A stretch of DNA of 48,979 nucleotides from Victivallaceae bacterium (lineage in GTDB: Bacteria > Verrucomicrobiota > Lentisphaeria > Victivallales > Victivallaceae). Within the stretch, counting starts at the first letter, position 1. The number at the start of each line of letters is the position of its first letter. The notes below the pieces were generated by a model. The model was not told where the DNA came from. It worked only from the letters and a program-made list of their open reading frames with translations, and did no database searches. The position numbers and the translations under genes were made by a program. Shown piece by piece: positions 25,223 to 33,768 of this stretch. The stretch covers positions 1 through 48,979 of the forward strand of contig JAEDIJ010000012.1 in assembly GCA_016292515.1 (NCBI GenBank), written 5' to 3'.

Positions 25223-28034
25223 CGGGTCTCTCCTGCCAGGAAACGGTGGGGAATGCCGCCGCAAAATCGGTAATGATCTGCGCCAAAGCGTCCGGCAATA
25301 CGTTTTTGCCGGGCGCGCCGAAAAAGAGTTTGTTTTTCATTTCCTTCACTTCGGCAAGGACGCGCTCCGCGCACATCTGCGCCTCGTCGAGCAAAGCGTC
25401 GAATTTTTCCTGCTGCCAAAGGTCGATGCGGCTTTCCGTCACCGCGCGCGGCAGTAAAAAGTAACCGCATTCTATGGTGACGCTTTCGCGATCGACTTCG
25501 GGATGCCGCCGGAAAAATTCCTTGTCGCGGCGCAGTAAAATGGCGTAAAGCGGCAATTGCAGATTGATGAATTTCCCCGCTTTGTAATGTTCTTTTTCGA
25601 CGGAATCGATCTTGCCCGTCTTGATATCAAGGATCCGCAGCGTATTGCTGGCGGCGCAATACTCGATACGGTCGGCGGTGCCTTTGACAAAGCCGTCGCC
25701 GAGCGGGATCGGCGTGCCGCCGCCGAAAACGTATTCCGCTTCGAGAAGAACGAAGCCCTCTTTGCGTCCGGCTTCGAGCAATTTCGCCGCGTATTGGAAA
25801 CGTTGAAGCAGATTTTCCCGCTGCAATTTGATCAGTACCGGGATCGGATCGCCGAAATTTTCCTGCAAATAACGATCCAAGTTGCGCTCCAAGGCGCAGA
25901 AAAACGCTTCTTCGCTGTCGCAGGAAGTTTTCTGCAACGGCTCAAACGCGGCGTGACAGATCGAGCCGAATCCGCTTGCATCCGGCTCGGCAAGGGTATA
26001 ATCGACCGGATCGGCGCGCAGGACATTGGAAAGGAAAAACCGTTCCGCGCCGGCAAGATAATTTTTGAATGCCGTCACGGCGAGGACGGGAGCGTTGTCG
26101 AAAAAGGCGATCTCTCCCGTTTGCCAGTCAAATGTGAAGCGTCTGACTTCATCGGCGGATCTTTTTTCCGTCTGCCGTGCGGAAACTTCGCCGAAAAGTT
26201 TGCGCGTCCGCGCCAGAAAATCCGTTTCCGGCAACGCGCCGGAAAAAAAGAGCGGCGACGGCTTCAACACATCCTTTTGCGCCGAAATTTTGAGGACGAA
26301 AAATTTCACGTCGGCAGATTGCCGCGGATCGAGCAGACTGTGCAAGTGGCACATCGCCCTCGCAAACGTGTCGCCGTTGTGCCGCAGATGCAGTTTTCTG
26401 CGGATGGAATCGGTCAGAAATGCGGTCGGTGCGATGCGGTCGGGATAGAATTTTTCATTGACGCCGACGAGGATCACGCGGCGCGACGTAAAAAAGGGGA
26501 TCTCAAGCATTCCCTCCAACACGAGATCACCGCGGACGACCGGCAGCATTTCCTGCTCGAAATGCTGAAAAAAAAGTTCCAACGCCGCCGTGCGCTCCGT
26601 TCCCTCGGTCAATTCCGGCGGCAATGCGCAAAACTCGCCGAGTTTCCGGCGGAAAAGTTCGATCTCGTCGCCAAGCGAGATGCCGAAACTTTTTTCGCTG
26701 CGGTCGAGTTCGCGATGAAAGACCGCGTTGAAAAAATCCTGCAAAAAAACGGCGGCACTTTCGCTCTGCTCCATATCGCGCGGCAAATCGGCGATTTTTT
26801 CCAGCAGCGGCAGTAAAATTTCCGCCGACTTCCAGTTGTCGGCACTCTTGCGCAAAAAATTCAACGCCGCGCCGAAATCATCGGGAAAACTGCTCTGCCG
26901 GAAGTCGTCGAGCGCGGCGAGGATCTGATTTTCGCTTTTGCCTTGCGCCGCGCACGCCGCGAGAAAATCGCGTTCAACGAGCAAAGCGGCGCCGGCGGCA
27001 AAATCGTCGCTGTTCTTCAAAAAATCGACCAATGCCGCGCCGAGCCGCGCCAGCCGGAGTTTTTTCGCCGGGACTCCGATCGACGCCGTGACGGCAAGCG
27101 GTCGCTCCGTCGCACTTCCGATCTCGGAAAAAGATTTGATGAAAGCGGCTTCCAGATTGGGATCGGCGAGCGCGACCGTGCAATTTTCCGCATCAAAATG
27201 ATCGCCGGCGCCAAGGGCGAAATCCCGCGCGCAAAGTGCCGCGTCGCGATCGTCGGCGACGATTTCGATCGCCGCCGTATCCAGAGGGAGCGCGCGTTTT
27301 TCCCAAACGTCCGCGAGCGGGACTCCGAAATCGTCAAACGCCGCACTTTCATCCTCGCCCGCGTGGATCCATATCTCCAAGGCGTCCTGCCGGGCGGCGC
27401 AGAGATTTGCCAATCGCTTTTTCAGCATATGCGGCAGATCGGGGACACCGGCAAGAATGATGCGGTCGAATTCCGTCAACGGCGCGATCGACTCCGCGGC
27501 ATTACGGTCAAGTTGAAGCGGATCGTCAAATCCGAATTTCGCCAATTCCGCAAGAAAAAGTTTTTCCAATTCGGCAAGTTCGCTTCCGCGGTTTCCCAAC
27601 GCCCCGGCGGCGTCGGCGATCGAAATCCCGCCGCGCGTCAATTCCTCGCGCAACTGGGCAAAAAGTTTCCCCGGTATCCGGCGCAGGTCAGCCGTGTCGC
27701 CGGGAAAGAGCAAGGGAAATTTTTCCGGCGTTTTCAACGCCCGCGCGATCGCCCTTTGCCAGATCAGCTCCGTTTCCATCGGCGAGGCGGGATGTCCTTT
27801 TTCCGCACCGCAACGCAGAAGTTGCGACGGCATCAGAAGTGCGGGAGGAAGCAACGCGCCGAATTTTTCCGACAGACAACGCTGTACCGCACGACGCGCC
27901 GCCATTCCCGGCAGGACGACGGCGATCCTGCCGAGATCCGCCATCGGCGACGATGGCGATATCCGCGTGCAAAGTCTTTCGACGATGGCGTCGACGAGCA
28001 GATTTTGACGTCCGAGAAAAATCCGTTGCGGCAT
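25206..28034 (-). CDS. addB: AddB-like helicase-fold protein with PD-(D/E)XK nuclease
   Basis: A 942-residue partner of the AddA-like protein. The N-terminal half has a helicase-like fold but no Walker A lysine: the nucleotide loop position reads VVLPGMAARRAVQ, as expected for an inactive motor in AddB-type subunits. The C-terminal nuclease carries KGTADRIEY, then LRILDIKTGKI and the LQLPLYAILL helix of the RecB/PD-(D/E)XK fold. I do not see the four-cysteine iron-sulfur arrangement that brackets the nuclease of Bacillus AddB. ATG 28034 is chosen because GGAGAAC precedes it; the longer frame to 28145 runs through the promoter and the MFS tail. Confidence 0.83.
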   Translation of the reverse strand: MPQRIFLGRQNLLVDAIVERLCTRISPSSPMADLGRIAVVLPGMAARRAVQRCLSEKFGALLPPALLMPSQLLRCGAEKGHPASPMETELIWQRAIARALKTPEKFPLLFPGDTADLRRIPGKLFAQLREELTRGGISIADAAGALGNRGSELAELEKLFLAELAKFGFDDPLQLDRNAAESIAPLTEFDRIILAGVPDLPHMLKKRLANLCAARQDALEIWIHAGEDESAAFDDFGVPLADVWEKRALPLDTAAIEIVADDRDAALCARDFALGAGDHFDAENCTVALADPNLEAAFIKSFSEIGSATERPLAVTASIGVPAKKLRLARLGAALVDFLKNSDDFAAGAALLVERDFLAACAAQGKSENQILAALDDFRQSSFPDDFGAALNFLRKSADNWKSAEILLPLLEKIADLPRDMEQSESAAVFLQDFFNAVFHRELDRSEKSFGISLGDEIELFRRKLGEFCALPPELTEGTERTAALELFFQHFEQEMLPVVRGDLVLEGMLEIPFFTSRRVILVGVNEKFYPDRIAPTAFLTDSIRRKLHLRHNGDTFARAMCHLHSLLDPRQSADVKFFVLKISAQKDVLKPSPLFFSGALPETDFLARTRKLFGEVSARQTEKRSADEVRRFTFDWQTGEIAFFDNAPVLAVTAFKNYLAGAERFFLSNVLRADPVDYTLAEPDASGFGSICHAAFEPLQKTSCDSEEAFFCALERNLDRYLQENFGDPIPVLIKLQRENLLQRFQYAAKLLEAGRKEGFVLLEAEYVFGGGTPIPLGDGFVKGTADRIEYCAASNTLRILDIKTGKIDSVEKEHYKAGKFINLQLPLYAILLRRDKEFFRRHPEVDRESVTIECGYFLLPRAVTESRIDLWQQEKFDALLDEAQMCAERVLAEVKEMKNKLFFGAPGKNVLPDALAQIITDFAAAFPTVSWQERPDDDAK

Positions 28035-28057
28035 ATGAGTTCTCCTGTACGGAGCGT

Positions 28058-28086
28058 AGTATATCCCGCCCCGAGGCAAAAAGCAA
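28058..28086 (-). promoter_or_regulatory. putative promoter of the addBA operon
   Basis: On the minus strand TTGCTT (28081-28086), 17 bases, then TATACT (28058-28063), 23 bases before the addB ATG. It separates the repair pair from the sugar/regulatory gene run upstream. Confidence 0.5.
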
Positions 28087-28110
28087 GCGCATTTTTCCGG
28101 AAAAACAAAT

Positions 28111-29265
28111 TTATTTTGCTTTGCGGCAAGTCGCCGCCGCGACAACGAAGGCGATGACGTAACAGCCGATCGCCATCGCCAGCGCGGCGGACAAACTGAC
28201 GCGCTCCGCGATCTGCCCCGCAGGAAGCAGCATCACACCGGCGACGCCCCACGTGCCGCCGACGATCAATCCGTTGCGGAACGTCGGCGAAAACCGCCCC
28301 GGCGCCGTCGCCGACAACGCGACAAGGAGCGGATACGGTCCGCTCAAAAGGAAGCCGAAAAAGGGAATGCAAAGCACCGCCATTCGAGAAACGGAAGCCG
28401 ACGCGAGATAGATCATAGCGATGAGGATTCCGATCCCCATCCCCGGCAGGATCATTTTATGCGGCGCGACGCGGCGCGCGCCAATGCCGAGCAAAATGGA
28501 TCCGGCGGAACTGCCGATCCCGAAAAGCGTATTGCAAAATCCGCCGAAAGCGAGCGTATATCCGAATTGGTGAAGCATCGTCGGCAGCAATCCCGTAAAA
28601 ATCGCCGTTCCGCAATTGAGCCAGAGCGCAAAAAAGAAAAGCGCGCCGAAACTCCACGGCGGATTTTCGCCATTTCCCGGCACGGAAGCCGCTTCCTCCG
28701 GGATCGCCAATTTGACGCGGCTCCCGATCACAAGAAGCACGATAAGTACCACCGGGACAAAGAGATATAAAAGTCCTTCCATTCCCGCCCCGCTGACGAG
28801 CAAGGACGCTATCCACGGCGCGACGGCGGCACCGAAAAAACCGCACGTCATAAAGAGCGGCACGCTCACTTTGACGGAAAAATCCAACGCGTGGACGCCG
28901 CGCAAACCAAAGGGATGCACCAGCGCGATGCCGCTTCCGGCAAGAAACAGCAACAATGCGAGATGCCAAAACTGCGTCGTTTCCGGAAGAAAAGGCAAAA
29001 TCAGGATCGTCGAGGCGAGCAAGATCCCCGAAACGAGAAAGCGCGGCGATTTTCCGGTACGGTCGATGAGAGAAGCGGGTATCTGCAACAAATTGGCACC
29101 GATGCCGATCGCGCTCAACAGAATGACACCGTACCCGAGATCAAGATGAAAATAAAGCAACGCCGCCGGAAGTATTCCCGGCAACACCGCGCTGAAAAAA
29201 TCCGCGAAAAAATGAGAAGCGGCAAGCGCGGAAAAACGCGCCGCCGCAACGAAACGCGTGGACAT
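28111..29265 (-). CDS. MFS transporter, Fsr-like
   Basis: A 384-residue major-facilitator carrier with about twelve hydrophobic segments. The opening SHFFADFFSAVLPGILPA and the later GSGIALVHPFGLRG resemble the SHFFND and FHPE-type motifs of the fosmidomycin-resistance (Fsr) group, but the substrate cannot be inferred and may be a sugar. The start at 29265 is the ATG 5 bases after the upstream gene's stop; it has only a weak ribosome site, with GGAG 16 bases away. It follows the secreted barrel protein so closely that it is likely cotranscribed, pointing to uptake of a product of that enzyme or of the SIS protein's pathway. Confidence 0.78.
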   Translation of the reverse strand: MSTRFVAAARFSALAASHFFADFFSAVLPGILPAALLYFHLDLGYGVILLSAIGIGANLLQIPASLIDRTGKSPRFLVSGILLASTILILPFLPETTQFWHLALLLFLAGSGIALVHPFGLRGVHALDFSVKVSVPLFMTCGFFGAAVAPWIASLLVSGAGMEGLLYLFVPVVLIVLLVIGSRVKLAIPEEAASVPGNGENPPWSFGALFFFALWLNCGTAIFTGLLPTMLHQFGYTLAFGGFCNTLFGIGSSAGSILLGIGARRVAPHKMILPGMGIGILIAMIYLASASVSRMAVLCIPFFGFLLSGPYPLLVALSATAPGRFSPTFRNGLIVGGTWGVAGVMLLPAGQIAERVSLSAALAMAIGCYVIAFVVAAATCRKAK

Positions 29266-29270
29266 AAGTT

Positions 29271-31370
29271 TTATTCGGCACTCCAAGAATAAACCTTGAC
29301 TTCAAGCGGTGTCAACGTGGCGGCAAGCACACCCTTTTGCGTTTTCGCTTTCCAATGCGCTTCGCACTCGCTCAAATTGAAAACGACGAGGTGGATCCGG
29401 TTGCCGCAACGGCGCGCGACGGCGCGGAAATCCGCCGGCATTTCCTCCACGAAATCCGGTATGTCCTCCCCCTGCGCCAAATCGGGATAGATGCTTTGAA
29501 TTTCCGCGTTGATGCCGGAAACGAGCGACCACAATCTCCCGTAATTTTTCGGGATACCGCCGTGTCCCAGATGAAAGACGATGCCGCTCATACGCGCGAG
29601 CATCGCTTCATAGACGGCGGAGCGGAGCATTTCCGCGCTGCGCTGATCGGGCGACGGCAACGACCCGCCGAGCCAGAAAATGACGGGCTTGCCGGCGGCG
29701 GCTTTGGCGCGGCGCATATCTTCGGCAAGGAAACGCATCATATCGACGGCAAAGCTGGTGCGCCACGAAGTCAATTCCAAAATGTCGCAGTAGGGACCGA
29801 AAGAGGGGATCAGATTGAGATTGTCGATGTGGATCGAGTACAGGCGGTCGGGGAATTCCTTTTTCAGCGCGGTGTACAATTCGGCAAAAAGCGGCTGCGA
29901 GGCGAGATCGTACTTTTTGCCGTCCGCCGTTTTGATGTGAAGCGGCAATTGCGCTTCGTAGGAAAGCCGCGCGAAACTGCGGCGGTGATCGGGATGCGCG
30001 AGATAACTTTTGCGGATGTCAACCAAAAGATTTCCGACGATATGATCGGGATCGGGATAAGTGATCATCCGGCGGATACCCGGTTGCGGCATAAAGGATA
30101 TCGCGTTTTTCTGCATCCCGTACTTCGCGGTGCCGAGATTGAATGCCGCATACGCCGGCAAGGGGAAATCAGGATAATTGGAACCGCCGATCAAAAAAAG
30201 CGGGACGTTGTCCAGTTTCAGCAGCGAGTCGGAGATCGAGAGCGTCGCGTCATCGGAAATAGCGGGCGGCGCGAAATTTTCCGGACAGAGTTTGATGAGC
30301 CGGACGCTCCGCCACGCGCCGGAAACGATCTCGACGGCGTAGTCGCCGACGGGCAGATTTTCCAGAGAAAGATTCCCTTTTTCCGGCGCGGCAGCAAGTT
30401 CCCGGACGATCTTTCCCTCTTTCAACAGCCGGATGTCCGCCTTGCCGGCGTCGTGGGTGAAACCGACTTTCATCGACGGCGTGTAATAAAATCCGTCGAG
30501 CGTAAAACTGTGATTTTCGCGGCAGGGCGCGTAGACTTCGCGGATGACGCTGCCGTCGGCGCGCACGAAACGGCACTTCAATCGGTCGTGGAGCGATGCG
30601 ATGCTTTCCGGAAGCGTGAAATCGAAAATCATCGACTGCTGACGGCGTTCTCCGACGAAACGGCGTTCCCCGACCTGACAGAAAACATCTTCCTCTCCGG
30701 ATACAAAAGCCAACACCCGTCCGGCGTGAGCATACCAGACATCGACGACCGTCGGAGTCGCATCATCAAAACACAGCGTGCCGAATTCGTTGATGTCGTG
30801 ATAATTCGTCGCGCCATTCCAGTTCAGCGTATGGATTTTGCCGTCCATTTGCGCGACCGCGGCACCGACGTTGACGCGCCAATTTTTGCCTTTGACGGGA
30901 AAAACCGTACCCATTTCCGCATAGGGGATCCGGACGACGGCACTCCAAAGGCGTTCGCTCGTTTTCAACACCTTGACCTGAATTTTCTCTCCCCAAGACT
31001 TATCGCGTTTTTTCGCCGTATAGACAAAATTTGCCGGATTGATGCCGATGTGATAATAAACGCCGCTTTCCGGCTCCGGCGACAGCATGATCTCGATCGT
31101 TTCTCCGGCGAAGATCTGCGGATCGTCATTGCCTTTGCCCGTAATGCGGTAAGGCACATTTTTCGCACGTGCCACCGTTACGGCGATCTCCAAATCCTTT
31201 TCCCGGAAACGCACCAGAAAAGCGCAGGGAAAAACCGGCATCTCATTGTCCGGCGTCGTAAAAGCGGCGGAGCGGCCGGGTTCATTTTTCGACGGATCAA
31301 GGTGGATTTCCGCCGCGCCGATCGAAATCAGCGTCAATACCGAAAAAATCAAAACAAGTTGCTTCATCAT
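29271..31370 (-). CDS. secreted protein with CBM9-like N-terminus and barrel-like C-terminus
   Basis: A 699-residue exported protein. The signal peptide (MMKQLVLIFSVLTLISIGAA) ends near residue 20. Residues 25-205 follow the CBM9/DOMON-like pattern of carbohydrate-binding modules, with FAGETIEIMLSP, RIPYAEMG and WRVNVGAAVAQMDGKIHTLNW. The remainder, from about residue 370, has the feel of a glycoside-hydrolase TIM barrel: PLFLIGGSNYPDF, LYSIHIDNLNLIPSFGPYCD, PVIFWLGGSLPSPDQRS, and a C-terminal beta domain ending EVKVYSWSAE. Catalytic residues cannot be assigned by eye. Such proteins are common in polysaccharide-degrading Lentisphaerae. Translation overlaps the SIS gene end. Confidence 0.72.
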   Translation of the reverse strand: MMKQLVLIFSVLTLISIGAAEIHLDPSKNEPGRSAAFTTPDNEMPVFPCAFLVRFREKDLEIAVTVARAKNVPYRITGKGNDDPQIFAGETIEIMLSPEPESGVYYHIGINPANFVYTAKKRDKSWGEKIQVKVLKTSERLWSAVVRIPYAEMGTVFPVKGKNWRVNVGAAVAQMDGKIHTLNWNGATNYHDINEFGTLCFDDATPTVVDVWYAHAGRVLAFVSGEEDVFCQVGERRFVGERRQQSMIFDFTLPESIASLHDRLKCRFVRADGSVIREVYAPCRENHSFTLDGFYYTPSMKVGFTHDAGKADIRLLKEGKIVRELAAAPEKGNLSLENLPVGDYAVEIVSGAWRSVRLIKLCPENFAPPAISDDATLSISDSLLKLDNVPLFLIGGSNYPDFPLPAYAAFNLGTAKYGMQKNAISFMPQPGIRRMITYPDPDHIVGNLLVDIRKSYLAHPDHRRSFARLSYEAQLPLHIKTADGKKYDLASQPLFAELYTALKKEFPDRLYSIHIDNLNLIPSFGPYCDILELTSWRTSFAVDMMRFLAEDMRRAKAAAGKPVIFWLGGSLPSPDQRSAEMLRSAVYEAMLARMSGIVFHLGHGGIPKNYGRLWSLVSGINAEIQSIYPDLAQGEDIPDFVEEMPADFRAVARRCGNRIHLVVFNLSECEAHWKAKTQKGVLAATLTPLEVKVYSWSAE

Positions 31371-32996
31371 CTATCTCCGGAATTTTTTCAAAGTGTACTG
31401 CACGGGCGACGGCATTTCCTGCGAAACGGGCAAGGCGGCAAGTTCCTCGATGCTCGCGAAGAGCGCGCGGCAACTTTCCTCATAGGAAACTTTTCCGAGT
31501 TCGGAAATCAGCCGGATCGCGCGGTCGATCAGTTTTTTGTTGGAAACGCTGACGTAACTCATCCAGTTGCCGGAAACGCGGCCGTTTTTCACCATCGTCC
31601 CCGTCGAAAGCGTATTCATGAACAATTTGACGGCGAGGTGATCCATCAGATGAAGCGGAGAATCGGCACAGCCGCTGGAAATGACGATTTTGTGCTGACA
31701 CACCGGCGCGGCGGCGATCAGTGCCGCATTGTCCGCCGCGCGGTCGAGCAACACCAAAATCGAAACGTCCGCCGCGCGATCGTAGCGCGCCGGGACTTTT
31801 TCGTTGCCGATGGGCATCGAAAAAAGATTTTCCACCCCGATACGGGGCGGTTTGGCGAGGATCTCCGGCGCGGCATTCATCCGTTTGTAGTCGGCGATCG
31901 ACCATTCCAGACAACGGGGGGCGCGACGCAGCATTTCGCGCCAGACCTGCGACGCGGGAGCTGTCGGATTTTTGACGTAAGCCCACGACTCCGGCGCATC
32001 CGGGATCGAAGGGATCTTAAAGGGCGGCAACATAAATGTCGGACTGCGCTCGGTCGTGTCGGTAAAGAGATCGAGCAGATAACTTTTGGCGTAATAGGTG
32101 ACGCGCCCTTTTTCGCGGTAGACGCGATCCTCAAAGTCGATCGCATCGGCGATATCCCCGACGACGGCGTCGCTTTCAAGATGATCGAGGAGTTTCTCGA
32201 AATCCGTCGCGAAGTCGATCGGTGCCTTCCCCTTTTTTCGGGCGATGACGGTTTCCAGAAACGCGCCGCAAATCAATTCCTCGCTGGTCGTCGCCTGCAT
32301 CCGGGTCGAACCGGCAAGCGCCATCGCTCCGCAGGAAAGATCGAGCACGGTCACGCGCGCGTCGTCGATCACTTCGCGACAGCGCGTCAGACGTTCGCGC
32401 AACAGCGTGGCGGGGTTGTTGAAAAGCAGAAAGACGCGGCAACGGCGATCCGCCGCCTCCTTGACGGTGCCGATGACGGAACTCGTTTCGCCGCCTTCCG
32501 TGATCGCGACAAGCATATCGCGCGCGGACATTTCCGCCATCGCGACCTGCTCTCTGCCGAAAATCTGATAATCCTCAAAGGATTCGACGCTGCGGATCAA
32601 GGCGAAATCGCCGCCGGTCATAATGCTTTCGACGCAATCGGGGTCGAAATCGGGATCTTCCTCTGCATATTGCCGGAAAATCGCTTCGAGCAGAATGCTC
32701 AACCGCCCCGTCGCGCCGCAACCGGAAAAGATGATGCGCCCTTTTTCTTTCAGCGTCGCCAGCCCCGCGTCGACCATTTGGGAAAATTCGGGCGATCTCA
32801 ACATTTTTTTCGCCATTTCCAACACCAGACGGTCGGGACGCTGAAGCGTACGGACTCCGTCGGCAGTGGATTTCCGGAAGTCGGTTTCGAGCGTCGCCGT
32901 CAACGGATGCGACTGCTCCGTCGGCAGAAATCCCAAATGGAACTCTTTTTCCTCACGGATAAATTTTTCGGCAATGATGTCACTGGTCGCGCTCAT
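31371..32996 (-). CDS. MurQ/GCKR-like double-SIS protein
   Basis: A 541-residue protein with two sugar-isomerase (SIS) domains. FLPTEQSHPLTATLE at the N-terminus parallels the TEQRNP opening of MurQ, N-acetylmuramic acid 6-phosphate etherase; FSGCGATGRLSILLEA, AITEGGETSSVIGTVKEA and GSTRMQATTSEELICGAFLE are the SIS phosphosugar-binding loops. At about 540 residues it is nearly twice MurQ and closer in size to glucokinase-regulatory (GCKR) proteins, which bind fructose phosphates. It may therefore be an etherase, an isomerase or a regulator. Neighbours are a secreted carbohydrate-active protein and a carrier, consistent with amino-sugar or cell-wall sugar use. The start follows GAGGAG. Confidence 0.75.
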   Translation of the reverse strand: MSATSDIIAEKFIREEKEFHLGFLPTEQSHPLTATLETDFRKSTADGVRTLQRPDRLVLEMAKKMLRSPEFSQMVDAGLATLKEKGRIIFSGCGATGRLSILLEAIFRQYAEEDPDFDPDCVESIMTGGDFALIRSVESFEDYQIFGREQVAMAEMSARDMLVAITEGGETSSVIGTVKEAADRRCRVFLLFNNPATLLRERLTRCREVIDDARVTVLDLSCGAMALAGSTRMQATTSEELICGAFLETVIARKKGKAPIDFATDFEKLLDHLESDAVVGDIADAIDFEDRVYREKGRVTYYAKSYLLDLFTDTTERSPTFMLPPFKIPSIPDAPESWAYVKNPTAPASQVWREMLRRAPRCLEWSIADYKRMNAAPEILAKPPRIGVENLFSMPIGNEKVPARYDRAADVSILVLLDRAADNAALIAAAPVCQHKIVISSGCADSPLHLMDHLAVKLFMNTLSTGTMVKNGRVSGNWMSYVSVSNKKLIDRAIRLISELGKVSYEESCRALFASIEELAALPVSQEMPSPVQYTLKKFRR

Positions 32997-33015
32997 AAGA
33001 CTCCTCTTTTTCCCG

Positions 33016-33747
33016 TCAAAAAAACCGGATTTTCTGCCGGATCCGGGTCAGCCAGGAGCGATGCGGCACGATCCGCCGGGGCGATTTCCCCGACAAAATG
33101 CGTTGCGGATTGCGCTCAAAAAACCAACTGACCGTTTCGGTGTCGTAATAAGATTCCAACAGTTTCCGGCATTCCGCAAGCGTAATGTCGCCAACGTCGT
33201 GGGCATCGGAGGAGATCACCGCGCAAAAACCGGCATTCAGCAACGCCCACGCCGCCTTGCGGGAAGCGGTGCCGTATTTGCCCAGAAAACTGCCGCTGTT
33301 CAACTGAAAAAAACCTTCGTGCCGCCCGGCGAGGAAACGGGCGTTTTCCACGGCTTTTTCGCCCCACAATCTTTCCGGATGCGCAAACAGCAACGGATGA
33401 GGGAAATCCCGCAGCCGGTTGCTCAATGCGGAATTGACGGAAAAACGACCGAGGTCGATCAACAGGAAACGGCTGTTTCCGAGCGTCTGCAACGAAGCAT
33501 ACTGCTCCTCGGCGGCGGCAAGCGAGTATTCTCTGCCGGGAAGAAGCCGCACCCCGAAATCCGCCGCGATCGCCGCGACGCGATCAAAAGCGTGCTGATA
33601 CTCCGGCTGATCGATCGAAGAATGGGAGGTCGCCGCGACGACCGACACGGATTGACGGACGTATTTTTCCAACATCTCGCGCGTCACGCTTTCCGTCTGC
33701 GCGCCGTCATCCACGTCAAAGAGCAAGTGGGAATGCAAATCGGTCAT
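33016..33747 (-). CDS. PHP-fold protein tyrosine phosphatase, CpsB/YwqE type
   Basis: A 243-residue phosphatase of the polymerase-histidinol-phosphatase fold. The N-terminal DLHSHLLFDVDDGA carries metal-binding histidines and aspartates, followed by TSHSS, a middle region with LLPGREYSL and FAHPERL, and the C-terminal SSDAHDVG that completes the trinuclear metal site. These enzymes dephosphorylate the tyrosine tail of BY-kinases and so control exopolysaccharide chain length. Its gene follows the BY-kinase by 21 bases, giving the classic kinase-phosphatase pair. No glycosyltransferase or polymerase genes adjoin, so the pair may control polysaccharide made elsewhere. Confidence 0.87.
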   Translation of the reverse strand: MTDLHSHLLFDVDDGAQTESVTREMLEKYVRQSVSVVAATSHSSIDQPEYQHAFDRVAAIAADFGVRLLPGREYSLAAAEEQYASLQTLGNSRFLLIDLGRFSVNSALSNRLRDFPHPLLFAHPERLWGEKAVENARFLAGRHEGFFQLNSGSFLGKYGTASRKAAWALLNAGFCAVISSDAHDVGDITLAECRKLLESYYDTETVSWFFERNPQRILSGKSPRRIVPHRSWLTRIRQKIRFF

Positions 33748-33768
33748 TTGCCGCCCCTTTGAAAAAGA

